DNA of 64,000 nucleotides. It comes from Aphelocoma coerulescens. Lineage: Eukaryota; Chordata; Aves; Passeriformes; Corvidae. Made by a program: the position numbers and the translations under genes. How positions within the stretch are numbered: the stretch's first letter is position 1; every line of letters starts with the position of its first letter. This document shows, in pieces, positions 13,912-25,890 of this stretch. The stretch lies in NCBI RefSeq assembly GCF_041296385.1, contig NW_027184085.1:53969109-54033108 (forward strand), written 5' to 3'. Below the pieces are notes generated by a model, which saw only the letters and a list, made by a program, of their open reading frames with translations, ran no database searches and was not told the DNA's origin.

Positions 13912-14202
13912 CTGCCAACACAAGCAGGGCAAGAGCATAACCACCACACTGCTGCCTTTCTGGCAGGGAAGGCACTATGAGCAATGTGCTTTTAGTGGGG
14001 CAGGTCAGGATGTGAATGCCAAGCTCAATGGATGCTTTGGGATTTGCCAGACAGGCAAAAGCACTTCAGATGTATGGTACCATCAAAGTATTCAAGTGAG
14101 ATGGGCACATTTTTGGCAGGTCATCAACACCATCACACTCAGCAAACTTCTCCTTAGCCAGTGGACAGAAAAGTTCATATGCCACTCTCTCTTCTAGCCA
14201 AT

Positions 14203-14671
14203 TGTATAGGGTTTGCGTGGCAAGACTTTGGTAGCAAGATGTCTACTTCTGTGAGGACATGCCAAAGGTTTCCCCTATATCCAATGGAGCTAATGCCAGC
14301 CAGTTCCAAGATAGACCTGCTGTGGGCCAAGCCCAAGCCCATCAGCAAGAGTGGTAGTGCCTCTGGGATAACAAATTATAGAAAGGAGAAAAACTGCTGC
14401 ACAACAGCAGCTGAAGAGAGGAGTGAGAATATGTGAGCGGGACAGTTCTGCAAACACCAAGGTCAGTGTAGAAGAGAAAGAAGGAGATGCTCCAGAAGCC
14501 AGAGCAGAGATTCCCCTGCAGCCTGTGGTGCAGATTGTAGTGAAGCAGGATGTGCCCCTGCAGCCCATGGACATCCACAGTGGAGCACATATCCACCTGC
14601 AGCCTGTGGAGGACCCCAATACCAGAGCAGGTGGTTGCCCAAAGGAGGCTGTGACCCTGTGGGAAGCTCTG
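14203..14671 (+). mobile_element. Truncated solo LTR (family A copy 1)
   Basis: This begins with TGTATAGGGTTTGCG and runs colinearly with the copies at 29901-30700 and 32236-33276, but it stops about halfway, so the 3' part including the polyadenylation region is lost. It keeps the stretch in which one frame reads PLQPVV and HLQPVEDP, which recurs in every copy of the family in this window. The family has TG...CA ends and, at the intact copy, a 5-bp target duplication, which fits an ERVL-like LTR. No internal retroviral region follows it. It accounts for a 159-codon open frame here, which should not be read as a host gene. Confidence 0.75.
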
Positions 14672-16586
14672 TTTTTTACTTTCCCTAAAAAGAACAGTAC
14701 TAGCATGGAAAGGTTGTGGGACCCTAAATGCCCATCATCTGCAAAAACCCTTCAGAGGATGCTTTTCTCCCAGACTCCCCACCACCACAGGCAGAAAGGT
14801 CCATCCTCAAAGCTCAGTCTGCACATGAGGGCTGGGATGCATTTGGTGAACCTGGCACCTGGCCATTTCAAAGGGCTTTGGCACAGCACCTCTCACTTTT
14901 GAAGTCTGTCAATGTTTCTTAGAGAGGGGAGTGATATGTCAAAGCAACAGAAAAGCTGTGCGCTCTAAAATAGCTCCAAGTGTTGCCTGATTAAAATCTT
15001 CCTGAAGCTGTTAACAGAGCTTCTGGACCTGTTGTTAGTAACAAAGCAGTGGAGGTGATTCATTTAAAAAATTAAAACTGCGCCTCATTTAAAAAGTCTT
15101 TATCCTATGAAGCTGCATTTTTGGAGCCACTCATCCCTCAAAGGAAATGGTTTTAAAACACAAGGTAAATTCACCTCCTGCACTGCCTGGGGCCCTGCTC
15201 TAAGCCAAATGTTTGGGCTAATTGTGACCCTTGGCCACTGCTGAAGTCTAACTAAAAACACTCCCTGCATTTGGAGAGATGCTGCACAATCAAGGCCATC
15301 CACCCAACCAAGCAGCAGCTTTGTTTCCTTTAAAACGATCAGAGCATTGTCTTCAGAGTGTCCAGCCACCTGCCTCCTGTTGGAGTAGTGAGTGGCTTCT
15401 GGGAAGGGAGGACTCTCTCCCAAATTCCCCCAGGGTGCACCCCATGTTTTTCTGAGATGTCAGCCAGCAATCACTCCCTACCATCCAGATCAACTACAAG
15501 CCTTGTTTAAATCCAGCAATAAGGATTTAACCCAATAATTTAACCCACACAATGCAGGTAGATGTGGTCTTAGCTGACCCCTTACCTGAAAAGTTCTCCT
15601 TGGGACTTACAATTTTGTAAACAACTCTGCCAGAAAAATGGTTTGCTCAGAAATATACACAGTAGGAACATATGTCCAAAACCCTTTCAGCTGTAAAATA
15701 ATAGAGATTCGCAGAACCTGGTTTTACTTATACAAGGCACTGCTTTGTTACCTCATGACTGTACAAGTAGGATAAGGAGGTTTACAAGGAATTTGTCATT
15801 GAAGGATAAAGACCTGTTGCTAAACTGAGCAGACATATTCAGACAACTACATGAAAACATCGGGATAGTGTAACCATGGATGATGGCAACCATCTCTTGC
15901 ACTATAAGCACAAAGTGGGGCTTGTAAAAGAGAGAAAGGGACTTGCCTTTCTTAAATTTTTTTTGGTAACAAAAAAAAAATACAAATGCAGGTGAAAATG
16001 GATCACAGAAGGGAGATGAGAAATGTTTGCCACCCTGGCTTTAGCTTGGGGAATTTCTACTGAGTAAAAGGGGGTAATGATGAAAAGCATCCCAAACACT
16101 GAGTTTCACTTATTCTTTCAGTTGTATCCCCTGTTTACCCAATGCCCAGTTTTGTACACTGCACTGGTTTTGTGGCTCTATCATGAAAAAGGTTATTTTG
16201 ATTGCCAATTTTCATAATGGGTGGGACCTTTCCTTCTCATTCAAGGGGACTGGCCCTGCCTCCTTAAACATAAAATGCCAAGGATACTTAGTTTCGACGA
16301 GAAGCAAAGGTGCTGGGTATCAGTCAGACCCCACCAACAGGCCCAGCACTACAGGGAACTCCAGCCTCACTCTAGCACTCATCCCTGATGGACCACTGCT
16401 CCACTGACAAAAGTGGACAGCATCATCTGCAAGGACAAATCCTGGCACTGTTCTCCTTCCCTGATGCACAAGGCCATTAGGACTCAGCAGCTGGCCTGAA
16501 GGCAAAAAAAGCATTGTCCTTTATTGGCATCATCTGCCTTTGGCAGGTGCAAAAATGGTGAGCATAGTTTAAAAAAAGAGAAAGAA
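14672..16586. other. Intergenic stretch without recognised genes
   Basis: No convincing exon or repeat was recognised. A minus-strand open frame at 15100-15423 and a short one at 15902-16099 were considered. Neither has a complete pair of splice sites with a protein-like frame between them. Confidence 0.35.
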
Positions 16587-16646
16587 GGTGACCTCAGGTG
16601 TCATCACCTCAGGTGACCTCAGGTGTCATGACCTCAGGTGTCATCA
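16587..16646. repeat. Short minisatellite of palindromic 10/15-bp units
   Basis: The 60 bases are built from alternating units GTGACCTCAG (10 bp) and GTGTCATCACCTCAG or close variants (15 bp). AGGTGACCT is an exact palindrome within it, and TGACCT and its complement occur several times, so the array is rich in nuclear-receptor-like half sites. It lies far from any identified promoter. A regulatory role is speculative; the tandem structure is directly visible. Confidence 0.8.
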
Positions 16647-17912
16647 GCTGCCAAGATGCCACTCCCAAGTAAGGGGGTACTCACCAATGTAAACCTCTTG
16701 CACAAAAGCTCCTGCAGAAGACAGAGCTCCTCTCCATGGGGCAGGGCAGCTAAGTTTTTCCTAAAAAGAACCCATGGTCTGAGCTGCACCTTTGGGTTGA
16801 CTTATTTTGCCCCAAGCCAGGCAGTGGGAAAACCAATGGGAGGAGAGTGGTGTGCAAGCACTTCCAGCAGCACAAGGCTTAGGGCCTTCACTTTTGCAAC
16901 CAAAGTCAGAGGGGCTCAGCTTCTCCATCAGTCAGATGGATTCCTTCTCAGTCATTGTTAATTTCTCTTGTTTTCTTAAGGGTTTTTGTTTGGTTTGTTT
17001 TTTACCTCTCTGCTACACAGTTTTCAGGTCTCCACGGTGAAGTGAATTTCAGCTAGGTGGTCAACAGCAGGTTTTCCTCCTGCAGACCCAGGCAGACCAT
17101 CCTGTATCACAGCCCACATCTGCTGGATCTTGAGGCCTTGGGAACATCATTAGCTTTCATCTAAAACCTTTGGTGTTGCAGCTGTGTGGTGAGGGGAAAG
17201 CTGGCCAGGTGCATGACTGCTGCAGCAAACTCATCTCATGCTGCACTTGGAGAACTTAACTTAGACTGATTTTTCATCTGCCTATGCACCTCAGTGGCAG
17301 GGACAGGTCCCTGGGTGTGATCCACACTGCAGCTGGCTAGGCAGTACCAGGAATCCAGACTTTTCCTGGGTGACGGCTGAAGCACCAATAGCTAATCCAG
17401 TTGAGTAATGAAAAAATTATTTCCACAGCTGCCACTCCATTGCAACAGCAGCCCCAAGGTTCTACAGAAACCCACAGAAATATGTGTAATTGCAAAGGTA
17501 CTCCTACCCCCTATTCCTGGCTCCAGCAGCAGTGCAGTTCCGCTCTGACCTGCTGAGGCATCATTGCATGTGCCCTGTCAGCAACCACCCCTGGGTACCA
17601 CTGGCAATAATAAGACCTCGAGGTAGCTGGACCTCTGGTCTCGCTCCGCATGGCCCTTTCTGTGCTCCTACCTCAGGTAAAGGATTGCTGCAGACTCCTA
17701 TGGCTCCCTTTGAAACTTCCCCATTTTTCAGAACTCGTGGGGATGAAGAAGTCACACAGAGTTTTCTAGCGAAAATAATATCATACCTGTTCCCTGTTTG
17801 CCTTTAGTATTCCCCTATTTAATACCCTTAGTGCATGACAGCATGGAAAATACGTTTCCTGCTGAAGAACACATCAAAGACCTAAGTAAAAACAAAAATA
17901 TTAACTGATCAC
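16647..17912. other. Intergenic or intronic stretch, nothing recognised
   Basis: No repeat or exon was recognised. If the candidate minus-strand exons on either side are real, this would be intron sequence. Confidence 0.3.
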
Positions 17913-18066
17913 CTCTCTCTTCTGAAGTCAGAGTTAGCAGTTTTCCATCCTGGAGCTCTTCTCCACTCACAGCTCCACTCACATCACCATGTGACTCTGC
18001 ATTTAAGGAGTCCCTTCTCATTATTATATCCTGCTTGCCAGAGGTTTTGGTTACAAATTCAGGAGC
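17913..18066 (-). CDS. Candidate internal exon of unidentified gene
   Basis: On the minus strand an acceptor-like TTGATTAAG precedes 18066 and a donor GTGATC follows 17913, after AGAGAGAG. The 154 bases hold 51 full codons plus one base. The peptide is hydrophilic and acidic, with no stop, including KTSGKQDIIMRRDSLNAES and SGEELQDG. It changes abruptly to hydrophobic, non-protein-like sequence immediately past the proposed donor, which is what a true exon edge looks like. I do not recognise the protein. It starts in phase 0, whereas the candidate exon at 19582-19715 ends in phase 2, so at least one more exon would be needed between them. Confidence 0.38.
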
Positions 18067-18530
18067 CTTAATCAAAGAGCAAGCCTGCCTAACTTGAGCT
18101 CTGCATTGGTGCTAATGAAACCAGCTTTTCATTTGACTTGTACTGGATTCAATTTGTGAATGCCATTTTCCTTCTGTTTCACAATCAAACTGGATTTTTG
18201 GTGAGGAAGCCCCCTTGCTCTGATGCAGTGCTAGAGGAGATGCTAAGTCCAAAAAGCCCTTTCTGGCCTCTCTCCAGCCAGCACCATGCTTAGTTTTACA
18301 TTTCCCCTCATGTAAAGGGGATTACCCACATGCACCCACACATACATGTGTGTATGCACACAAGAACTCGCACAGGTACGATGAGGATACGGACAGATGC
18401 CCAGCTGAGGAGCCACAGTTCTCCTAAGCCTGAAACTTGGCAGGAAGCTGTAGAGGGATTCCTTGTGGAACAGGGGCATATGATACCCCAGGAAAGTCTG
18501 GCCAGCCCAGGGCTGCTGAGGAAGAACCCC

Positions 18531-18779
18531 TGAACTGGCCTGAGGCTGCAGGCAGGCCTAGAAGACACCTGGCAGCAGGCAGCCTTGAAAATCCTTGGCA
18601 AAGTTACACACTGGTCGGCTCCCCCGTTGCTTAGAGGCTGTCTTGTGGGAATAGGGCGTGAATCTTTGCAAAGTAAATATAAGTTAGTGAAAGTAAACAA
18701 TAAAGTGGAGAACGATGCTCAAATCGTATTGGTGTTCGTGTTGTTACTCTGGCCGGCTCCTCTGCACTCGGAACCCTCA
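18531..18779 (+). mobile_element. Possible short solo LTR
   Basis: A 249-bp segment begins TGAACTGGCC and ends GGAACCCTCA. It contains AATAAA at 18699-18704 about 75 bases before its end, and is flanked on both sides by CCCC, which would be a 4-bp target duplication. Its AT-rich core with CpG-containing tail resembles a retroviral U3-R-U5. The flanking duplication is low complexity, so both boundaries and the classification are uncertain. Confidence 0.3.
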
Positions 18780-19161
18780 CCCCTGCTGGAAGCCATCACA
18801 GACTTGGAGATATCACAGCCCCGTGTCCCAGGCCTGGTGCGGGTTATCCAAAGAACTTGGTGGGGTTTATTTGGCAGTACATCTTGCTGTGGTGCAAATG
18901 AGAACACATGACCTAGAAAGGCTGGTACCAAAACCCCAGAGGCTTCAGGATGTCCCTCTTGTTGTTCCAAGCTCTCTAGGGAAAAATGTCTATCCAACAG
19001 ACCTAGAGCAGAGTTTTGTCTGCCAAACCCCAGGTGCAGCCAACTCCCAGCAGATGGAGCAGGCTACTCCTCAGTCTGAGAGACCTGTCCCCAGAAGCAG
19101 AGTGACTGAAGGATGCCCTGGTGGATACATGTGTCAGCACTATGAACACTTTACCCTAAAG

Positions 19162-19458
19162 TGTTGGGGTCTCCTCCCCCTGCCATGTAGCCCTGGGAGA
19201 GGGGCCCTGGGGGGGAGGCACGGGGTTTCCCTGCCCCTGCTCAGCCTCGTTCCCCATGGGTTGGTTTGTGTTCCCCTGCGCGGGCAAAGCAGCTCGGGTC
19301 CTGTGACTGTGGCAGAGTCCCTCAGCAGAGCTCGGCCATGCGGCTGGGGAAATAAACATCTCTGAAACATCTAGCAAGAATCCGTCCGTATATATTTGTT
19401 TCTTTTCCACGGGACTCCTGTTTTGATATAGGCGTGTTGCAGTATCCCCACTGCAACA
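19162..19458 (+). mobile_element. Solo LTR with perfect 6-bp target duplication
   Basis: The element begins TGTTGGGG and ends CTGCAACA, giving TGTTG/CAACA inverted termini. It is flanked by CTAAAG at 19156-19161 and again at 19459-19464, an exact 6-bp target-site duplication. It contains AAATAAAC at about 19350, a plausible polyadenylation signal in the plus orientation. At 297 bp with a 6-bp duplication it fits an ERVK-like (class II) LTR. No internal region or second LTR is present, so it is a solo LTR left by recombination. Part of a 216-codon plus-strand open frame runs through it and is not a gene. Confidence 0.88.
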
Positions 19459-19581
19459 CTAAAGCCCTCAGAAAAGGGCTTCTTTATTACCTGGGCTGAC
19501 TTCTCAGGTTGTCAGTCACAAAAGATTTCAGTGGTGTTAAAGCAACCAAAACAAGAGTAAGGGGAAGAAAGATCAACGTAC

Positions 19582-19715
19582 TTCCCTTCAAGTCTGTGCT
19601 TTCCCGTGGTTGATGCAAACTCCTCTGGTACCTCATCACATTTTATTTCATTGATGATGACTTCCGCGTCAGGTGGGACACAATGTAAAAAGGGTCTGTA
19701 TAATTTATTATTGAC
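19582..19715 (-). CDS. Candidate internal exon of unidentified gene
   Basis: On the minus strand a good pyrimidine tract and acceptor (CTTCTTCCCCTGTCAG) precede 19715, and a donor GTACGT follows 19582. The 134 bases give 44 full codons plus two bases in the only open frame. The peptide, containing VPPDAEVIINEIKCDEVPEE, is strikingly protein-like, with several CpGs retained in an AT-rich neighbourhood. I do not recognise it. One hypothesis worth testing is SHOC1, a large fast-evolving meiotic protein whose gene lies near PTGR1 in human. That rests on location and character, not on a match I can demonstrate. Confidence 0.42.
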
Positions 19716-22700
19716 CTGACAGGGGAAGAAGCAAATAATGCACAAATTGTTATCAAGGAGACTTTAAAATAAAACAAAAATAAAAGTTTCATTGCAGATT
19801 AGAAATTCTTTCTGCTGATAAATAACAGCCAGCTGTAACCACTGACAAAAATCTTGTTCAGTCCAATGTCCCAGCTCTGGGGTTTTCCTACACTGCTTGT
19901 AGAGTGGTATTTGTGGCACACACCCCCACGCACTGGAAAAGCCATGTGTGCAGACAGACACGCATGAAGGGACACCTATGCACAGGGCATGTGCCAGTGG
20001 CACAAGGAGGCTCCATGTCCAAAATCTCTGTGCCAGGTCTTGTTGTCAAACTGGGACTCCTTTTTTGATGTCAACACCTGGACAAAGTGTCTTGCCTGCA
20101 GCAGGAGCTTTCCTGAGAATGACCATCAGGATCTGCAGAATGGAGTCCACATTAAGGAAAATATTCCCAGGAAGCCTGCTAAATAAGAAAAAAAATGTTG
20201 AACTGGACTTCTTTTGCTGAGTCAGGATGATGTAAAGGTGCTTGAGAAGAATAAACGCTCCCAATTCTGAGTCATCTGATAAAATCACATCCTTTCACTA
20301 TCTTTTAACTCCACTGACTGATATGAATGACTTATATGGAAAATACTCAGTAGTTTGCAGATTGACAAGTTCAAGAAAGCTCTTGGGAATGAACAAACTG
20401 CCTGGTAGATGGGTGTGTGCTGCACATTGTTTCTATGGCTCCCTCTGATCTCACTCGTTGACAAAGAAGGAGTGCCACTGCACTGAGAATAAAGCTGAGC
20501 TAGTATGAAAATGGTGCATGAACAAGGCCGGACGCCTGGGACTTTGCAAAGTCCAGATAGCACAAAAGATTTTCTACCAGGGCACCTTTTCCAGATCTAG
20601 GCCATTGCCCTAGGAATCTGCTACTTCTTGGTAAGAGTGAACTCAGCCTACAAATACAGCAAGTTCCCTAAGCACCAAGATACAGGCTAGCAAAACTCTT
20701 GGGTTAGTGGAGTGGAGAGCAGGTGGAGGCTGGGGAGCCATCCTGCTTGCCCTCACCCAGTCCCCAAGAGGCTCCTTTGCCCCTCAAATGTAGGTGGGTG
20801 ACACTGTCACCTGGATAGCAGTCATAAGGTAAGCAATGGCTGTGGCAACTGTATCTGCTCTGGCAGGGCTTGCAGATTTGTGTGCTTAAGTGTAGAAAAG
20901 GAGAGGGATGAGGGAGGATGTCTGTGTCACTAACTGTGCTCTATTCAGTTTGTCCCAGACTAGTCTTTTGCTTATCTAGTGTGAATTTGACAGCCATTTT
21001 TAGCTGAACAGCTACACTGGCTTTCAGCATCCTTTCTTCTTGCACAGGGAGTGCTCATTATCCAGTGAACATGAAGATTGCTGGGTCAGAATGGCCTGCT
21101 GGTTTGTGCTTTAGGATCAGACAGCTGAACTGCAGTGGGGAGGCACCCAGCAGAGCCCCTCCATGGGCTCTGAGAGCAGGGACCCTTGACCCCTCATTCT
21201 CAGAGCATTAGCCAGACACTGCTCTTGCTGCTTAGGATGAAAGTGAAGCAGAATCTCAGCTCTTAGGACTTAATACCACCTGTAATAAACACAACTAATG
21301 CAACAAAATAGTAAAACAATCATCAGTTAGGCTGACAATGTCACTAATGGATATTTTTCCAGCCCTGCTTCAAAGTACAATGATGGGCTTTCAGCAGAGC
21401 AATTAAAACAATGCCTAGAGTGGAAATATCTCATAAGAACCAAGTCCCTCTGGGTGGTTTGGCTGCAAATTTGGCGCATGCTTAAGGTTCAAAGGATGTA
21501 AAAATGGTTCAAAAATTTGGGGAACAGGGATGATGCACATTTTCAAAAAATAACCTTGGCTTTTCTTAAGAGGGACAACTCAGGAAATATGGTACTATGG
21601 CATGCCGGAGAGGTGACCTTACCCAAAAGTGGTTGTCCACAGGAAACAGACAAAACTGCTTTACCCTTCTCTGTCTGTCCTTGAATATTGCTGTGCTGTG
21701 CACAGCAAGAAGAAGGAGGCTGTTCTTCAAGCATCCCCATAGCTGAGGGGAGGTTTGGGGTCGACTCACCTTGCAGGAAGTGGAGGGCACCGACTGGACA
21801 ACACAGACCCCTGGGAGCACCTAGTGGTGCTGGGGTGCTGTGCTGCACCATGTCCTGGTGCTGCCTCAGGATCAGGCAGAGACCTATTATTGCCCAGTAA
21901 AGCAACAGACAAAAAGTGGGATTGAATGGAGGGAGCAACACGCTGGAGGACAAAGTGGGAGAGCACTGTGCTGCAATGCTAATCTCAGCAGCAGTGGGAC
22001 TGGCAGAGGCAACCAGGGTTATTGCTCATGGCGACAGCTGTGCAAGCCTCCCAAGTGCAGGCCAGCCCTCAGCACCCTGTTGGTCTCACTCACAGACAGA
22101 TACTCCAATCCTGAAACAAACCCCAAAACCTGGGCACTCAGCTCAGGCCATGGCATCTCAAGCTACAAGATCAGATAAAGAGAATTGCAGGTTGAAATGC
22201 AGCATCTGGATTTAGGAGCAAATTCTCAAGTTCCACAAAGCTTGGGAAGATTTGGTCCAAGACACTTTGCTTGGCTTTCTTCTCTTCTTCACCAGTTATC
22301 CCTCCCCCAGCCAAAAGCAGGCCAAGCATTTGTATGGACTCAGGTGTACTACTCATGAATAAAACCCTTACTGGCAGGGCCATAGACCTGCAAGGATCCT
22401 CTGTCTTTAGCAAGCACAGTGGAAATCTAAGGAAGCTTCCTGACTCTGCCTCAGTAGCTTGCTTAAGCAATAATCTGCTGCAATCATATCTCTTCTGGGG
22501 AGGAAATAAAGTTCATCTCTCAGCTCCACGGGAATCAAGAAAATGCACTTCAAAGGAGTGACTGGTTTGTAAGTGCTGCGGTTTAATTGCAGAGGAGCAG
22601 CCTGTCCCAGTGCATCCACATTCAAGGACATTCTGCAGCTCTTCTCTGCCTATGAGTCTATGGATGAATACAGCATACTCAAGTAAAATAGCACAGCTTC

Positions 22701-24139
22701 TGTGCTGGGCTTGTTACTTGTCACGGTGGCAAGTTCATTTAGCCTACCTACTCCAAAAGGAATGAGCGACAGAATGTTTTCTAACTTTGAAGCCAGTTTG
22801 ATATTGGTTAAGGGCTGTAAAACAAAGACTGAGTCACCTCTATTTATAAAGTTCAACAACATTAGGTCTTGAGCATAAAACCCAAGCTACTACGAACCCT
22901 TCCCCAGACCACAAGAATTTAAAACACCACCAACTCATCCAAGTAAAGTAGTCCCACCCATTCACTGCAAGAGGCTGCCGTTTCAAGGGTCAGACCAGTA
23001 AGTAAACTGGTTTTTGCATGTAATATTTGGCAGCTTGGGTACAAAGGAGATGTAAGGTATGAAGAAAAAGGCACTTCCCCTTCCTGAAGCCTCTTGTCTG
23101 TACTCCAGCAACTAAGCTTTGCTATAAAATGAAAAAGGAAACTGCTCCTGGATTTGATTTTTGCACAACCAAAGCCTTAGGTGCATTGGAATATGAGTCC
23201 AGCACTAACCACCCAAAAATACCCACTGATTCAGGTTTGTTGGGAATATATACTGGGCATCTAATGCATTTCTAGTTTTGCATGATGGAAGTCACATCAT
23301 GGTTAGATCCTACTCAGTAGAGACCTTTTCTGGTAGAAATATGCATAAGAAAGGGAGTTCCAATGTATATTTCTAATATTTTTGCCAATCTTTGCCCATT
23401 TTGTTTAGTGCTAACAGAGTATATAGCAACTAAACAGGTGATATTAACATACCAAATATAAAACACACCTTTCCCTTTGGTTTTCTGGTAAGGATTCTTA
23501 GTTTCTGGAAACAGTCCTGTTCTACTCAAGCTACCAGATCCATGACAGCTGATAAAGAGGGATGAGCAAATCCAAATCAAATACAGACAAATAAAACATC
23601 ATGTTTTATTGTCAAAAATAGGAGAGTGTTTCTGGCCATCTGCCAGGAAAATAATGAAGGATTAGCTAGACATTTCTTATTTCAAAACCCTGATCTTTTA
23701 TCACTGTTCAAATTTACACCTCGGTATACATTTTGGAGAGGTGGCTACTTCTCATCACGAGTAAATCTCTTAATTGTGACAATACTTATAAAAAAAGTGA
23801 GGAAGAAGAAATCATGAAAAAGCAAATCTCCTCCCGAGAGGGGGGAAGCAGACCCTGTAGGACAAAATACAAACATATCTTGAACTGCAGGAAGGTAGTG
23901 TGCTTTCTCAAAAATATGCTTCAGAGCAACCTTTCATGGCCTCTGCATTTAGCGGCCACTTATTTCTATCTGTGTCAATAAGTAACTGAAGCTTCAACTT
24001 CTCCAGGCCTGGACCTGGCTCTCTTGGGACAAAACTGCATGCAACTCAAACATACTTCTTTTGCTTATATTTCAGTCCTGAGGGCCCAACAGAGACAGGC
24101 CATGGGGACAAAGGGTAGGTGCATTTTGAGTGAAATGGG
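19716..24139. other. Stretch with weak exon-like segments only
   Basis: Minus-strand segments at 20078-20175 (long pyrimidine tract, donor GTGTTG), about 22750-22840 (frame containing NIKLASKLENILSLIPFG) and 23469-23548 (acceptor CTCTTTATCAG, donor GTGTGT, one open frame) look like possible exons. Their phases do not chain convincingly with each other or with 19582-19715. I see no recognised repeat. They are recorded for comparison with transcript data, not called as exons. Confidence 0.25.
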
Positions 24140-24827
24140 AACTAGAAACTCAAAGCTTACATTGTCATGAATGAATGGTTTAGGTCATTTAACAAATCAC
24201 CAGCAGCAAAAGCAGGTTTAATATAAATTTGTACAAGCATGACAAAGCACACGAAGGAAAATTATATTAGAATCACTTTAGAATTATTTATACAGAGGCT
24301 AGGGACACAAAAGGGTAAGAGGGAGACCCTCCCATTGAGTAAAAAGGTCTGGTGAGGAACCCCTTGCTTTCTAAACTCTTGATGAAGCCTAGGTGTGGCT
24401 GTGCCCAAACTTAGCCCCAGAACAGTTTACAGCTAAAGGATTTACATCCCTTAATTATTGACTAATCTAATACTTACAAAATTATTCAATAGGGTGTACT
24501 ATAACCATAGCAGTAAAATTGAGATGGCAACATTCAGGCTACACTTGCTATAGGCTGTAAGGTGTGTAATCAATTCACATACGCACACACACAGACACAT
24601 AGAAGTATGTACAAAGTTATACGTGCCTGTTTAAAAATCCCCCTCAAGTTAAAAATCCCCCTCAGTGAAATATGTAAAATGCCTTTGCATTTCTCAAGGG
24701 GCAAAGGAATGACCCTCGAGGAGCGAGGGGGGAATCAGCCCAGGTCCCATGGGCAACTTTTGGCAACAGTTCTCAGAGTCCCACAAGTGAGAGCTGGTAA
24801 GCTCCAAGAGGCATCCCACTAGGACAG
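24140..24827. repeat. Probable old interspersed repeat, class uncertain
   Basis: The stretch has the texture of a bird LTR-type repeat: a CACA-rich run at 24581-24600, the direct duplication AAAATCCCCCTCA at about 24635-24665, and a CGAG-containing segment near 24715-24735. It abuts the LTR at 24828-25890, and the sequence beyond 25890 may be its continuation, which would make the LTR a nested insertion. I could not find its termini or a target duplication, so this is a judgement from appearance. Confidence 0.28.
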
Positions 24828-25890
24828 TGTGGTGGGTTGACCCTGGCTGGACACCAGGTGCCCACCAAAGCCACTCCATCACTCCCCTCCTCAACTGAAC
24901 GGGGGGGAAAGGTTCATGAGTTGAGAAAAGCACAGAAAAAGATTACTCATCATTTACCACCATGGGAAAAACAGATTTGACTTAGGGAAATTAGTTGAAT
25001 ATATCACTAATGAAAATCAGAGTAGGAGAATTACAAGTAAAGAAAAAATCTTAAAAAAAGCTTGCCCCCACCCCTCCCTCCTTCCCAGACTTAATTTTAT
25101 TCCTGAATCTCTACCTCCTACCCCACACTGGTGCAGGGAGACAGGGAATGATCAGTTCGTCATTTATTGTTTCTGCCACTGCTTTCTCCTCAGGGAGAGG
25201 AGCCCTTCCCCTGCTACACAGTGGCACCCCTCCCATGGGAGACAGTCCTCCATTAACTTCTCCGGTGTGAGACCTTCCCATGGGCTGCAGTTCTGCATGA
25301 ACTGCTCCAGCAGTGGGTCCCTCAGGGATCCACAAGTCCTGCCATCAAACCTGCTCCATTCTCCATAGGCATGCAGGTCCCTGCCAGGAACATGCTTCAG
25401 TGTGGGCTTCCCACCACAGGCCTGTGGATGGTATTTTTTCAGCATCCACCTTTTCCAGCATGGGGTCATCCACGGGCTGCAAGTGGATCTCTGCTCCACT
25501 GTGGTCCTCTATGGGCTGCAGGAGAACATCCTGCCTCGCCATGGTCTGCACCACAGGCTGCAGGGGAACCTCAGCTCTGGTGCCTGGAGCTCCTTCTGCC
25601 TCTCCTTCTCCACTCACCCCGGTGTCTTACATATTCTCACTCTACTCTTCTTTGGCTACAATTGCTCCTGTGCAATTTTTCCTGGTTTTTTTTTTTTCCT
25701 TTTTAAATATGTTATCACAGAGGTGCTACCACTGTCACTGAAGGGCTTGGCCTTGGCTAGTGGCAGGTCCATCTTAGAGCTAGCTGACATTGGCTGTGTT
25801 GGACATGGGGGGAAGCTTCCATCAGGTTGTCAAAGAAGTCACCCCTAGAGCCCTCCTGCTACCAGAACCTTGTTAAACAAACCCAACGCA
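24828..25890 (-). mobile_element. Near full-length solo LTR (family A copy 2)
   Basis: Read on the minus strand this is a copy of the same family as 14203-14671, 29901-30700, 32236-33276 and 51244-51400. In plus orientation it starts TGTGGTGGGTTGACC and ends CAAACCCAACGCA. Its middle (about 25200-25470) is an array of roughly 45-bp units, each with a GAACTGCTCCAG- or CCCATGGG-type core, which keeps a reading frame open on the minus strand because 45 is a multiple of three. A T run occurs at 25686-25699. No matching target duplication was found at its ends, so it may be old, nested or rearranged. No retroviral internal region is present. Confidence 0.82.

Noticed and set aside
14423..14902. 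159-codon plus-strand open frame
   Set aside because: Most of it is the family A LTR; the frame is discussed as a property of the repeat, not as a gene.
18715..19365. 216-codon plus-strand open frame
   Set aside because: It runs from the end of a possible LTR into the well-delimited LTR at 19162-19458, with no motif or splice context.
22171..22470. Protein-like minus-strand frame considered as a further exon of the unidentified gene
   Set aside because: No usable donor at its downstream end and only a moderate acceptor; 100-codon frames are frequent in this window.
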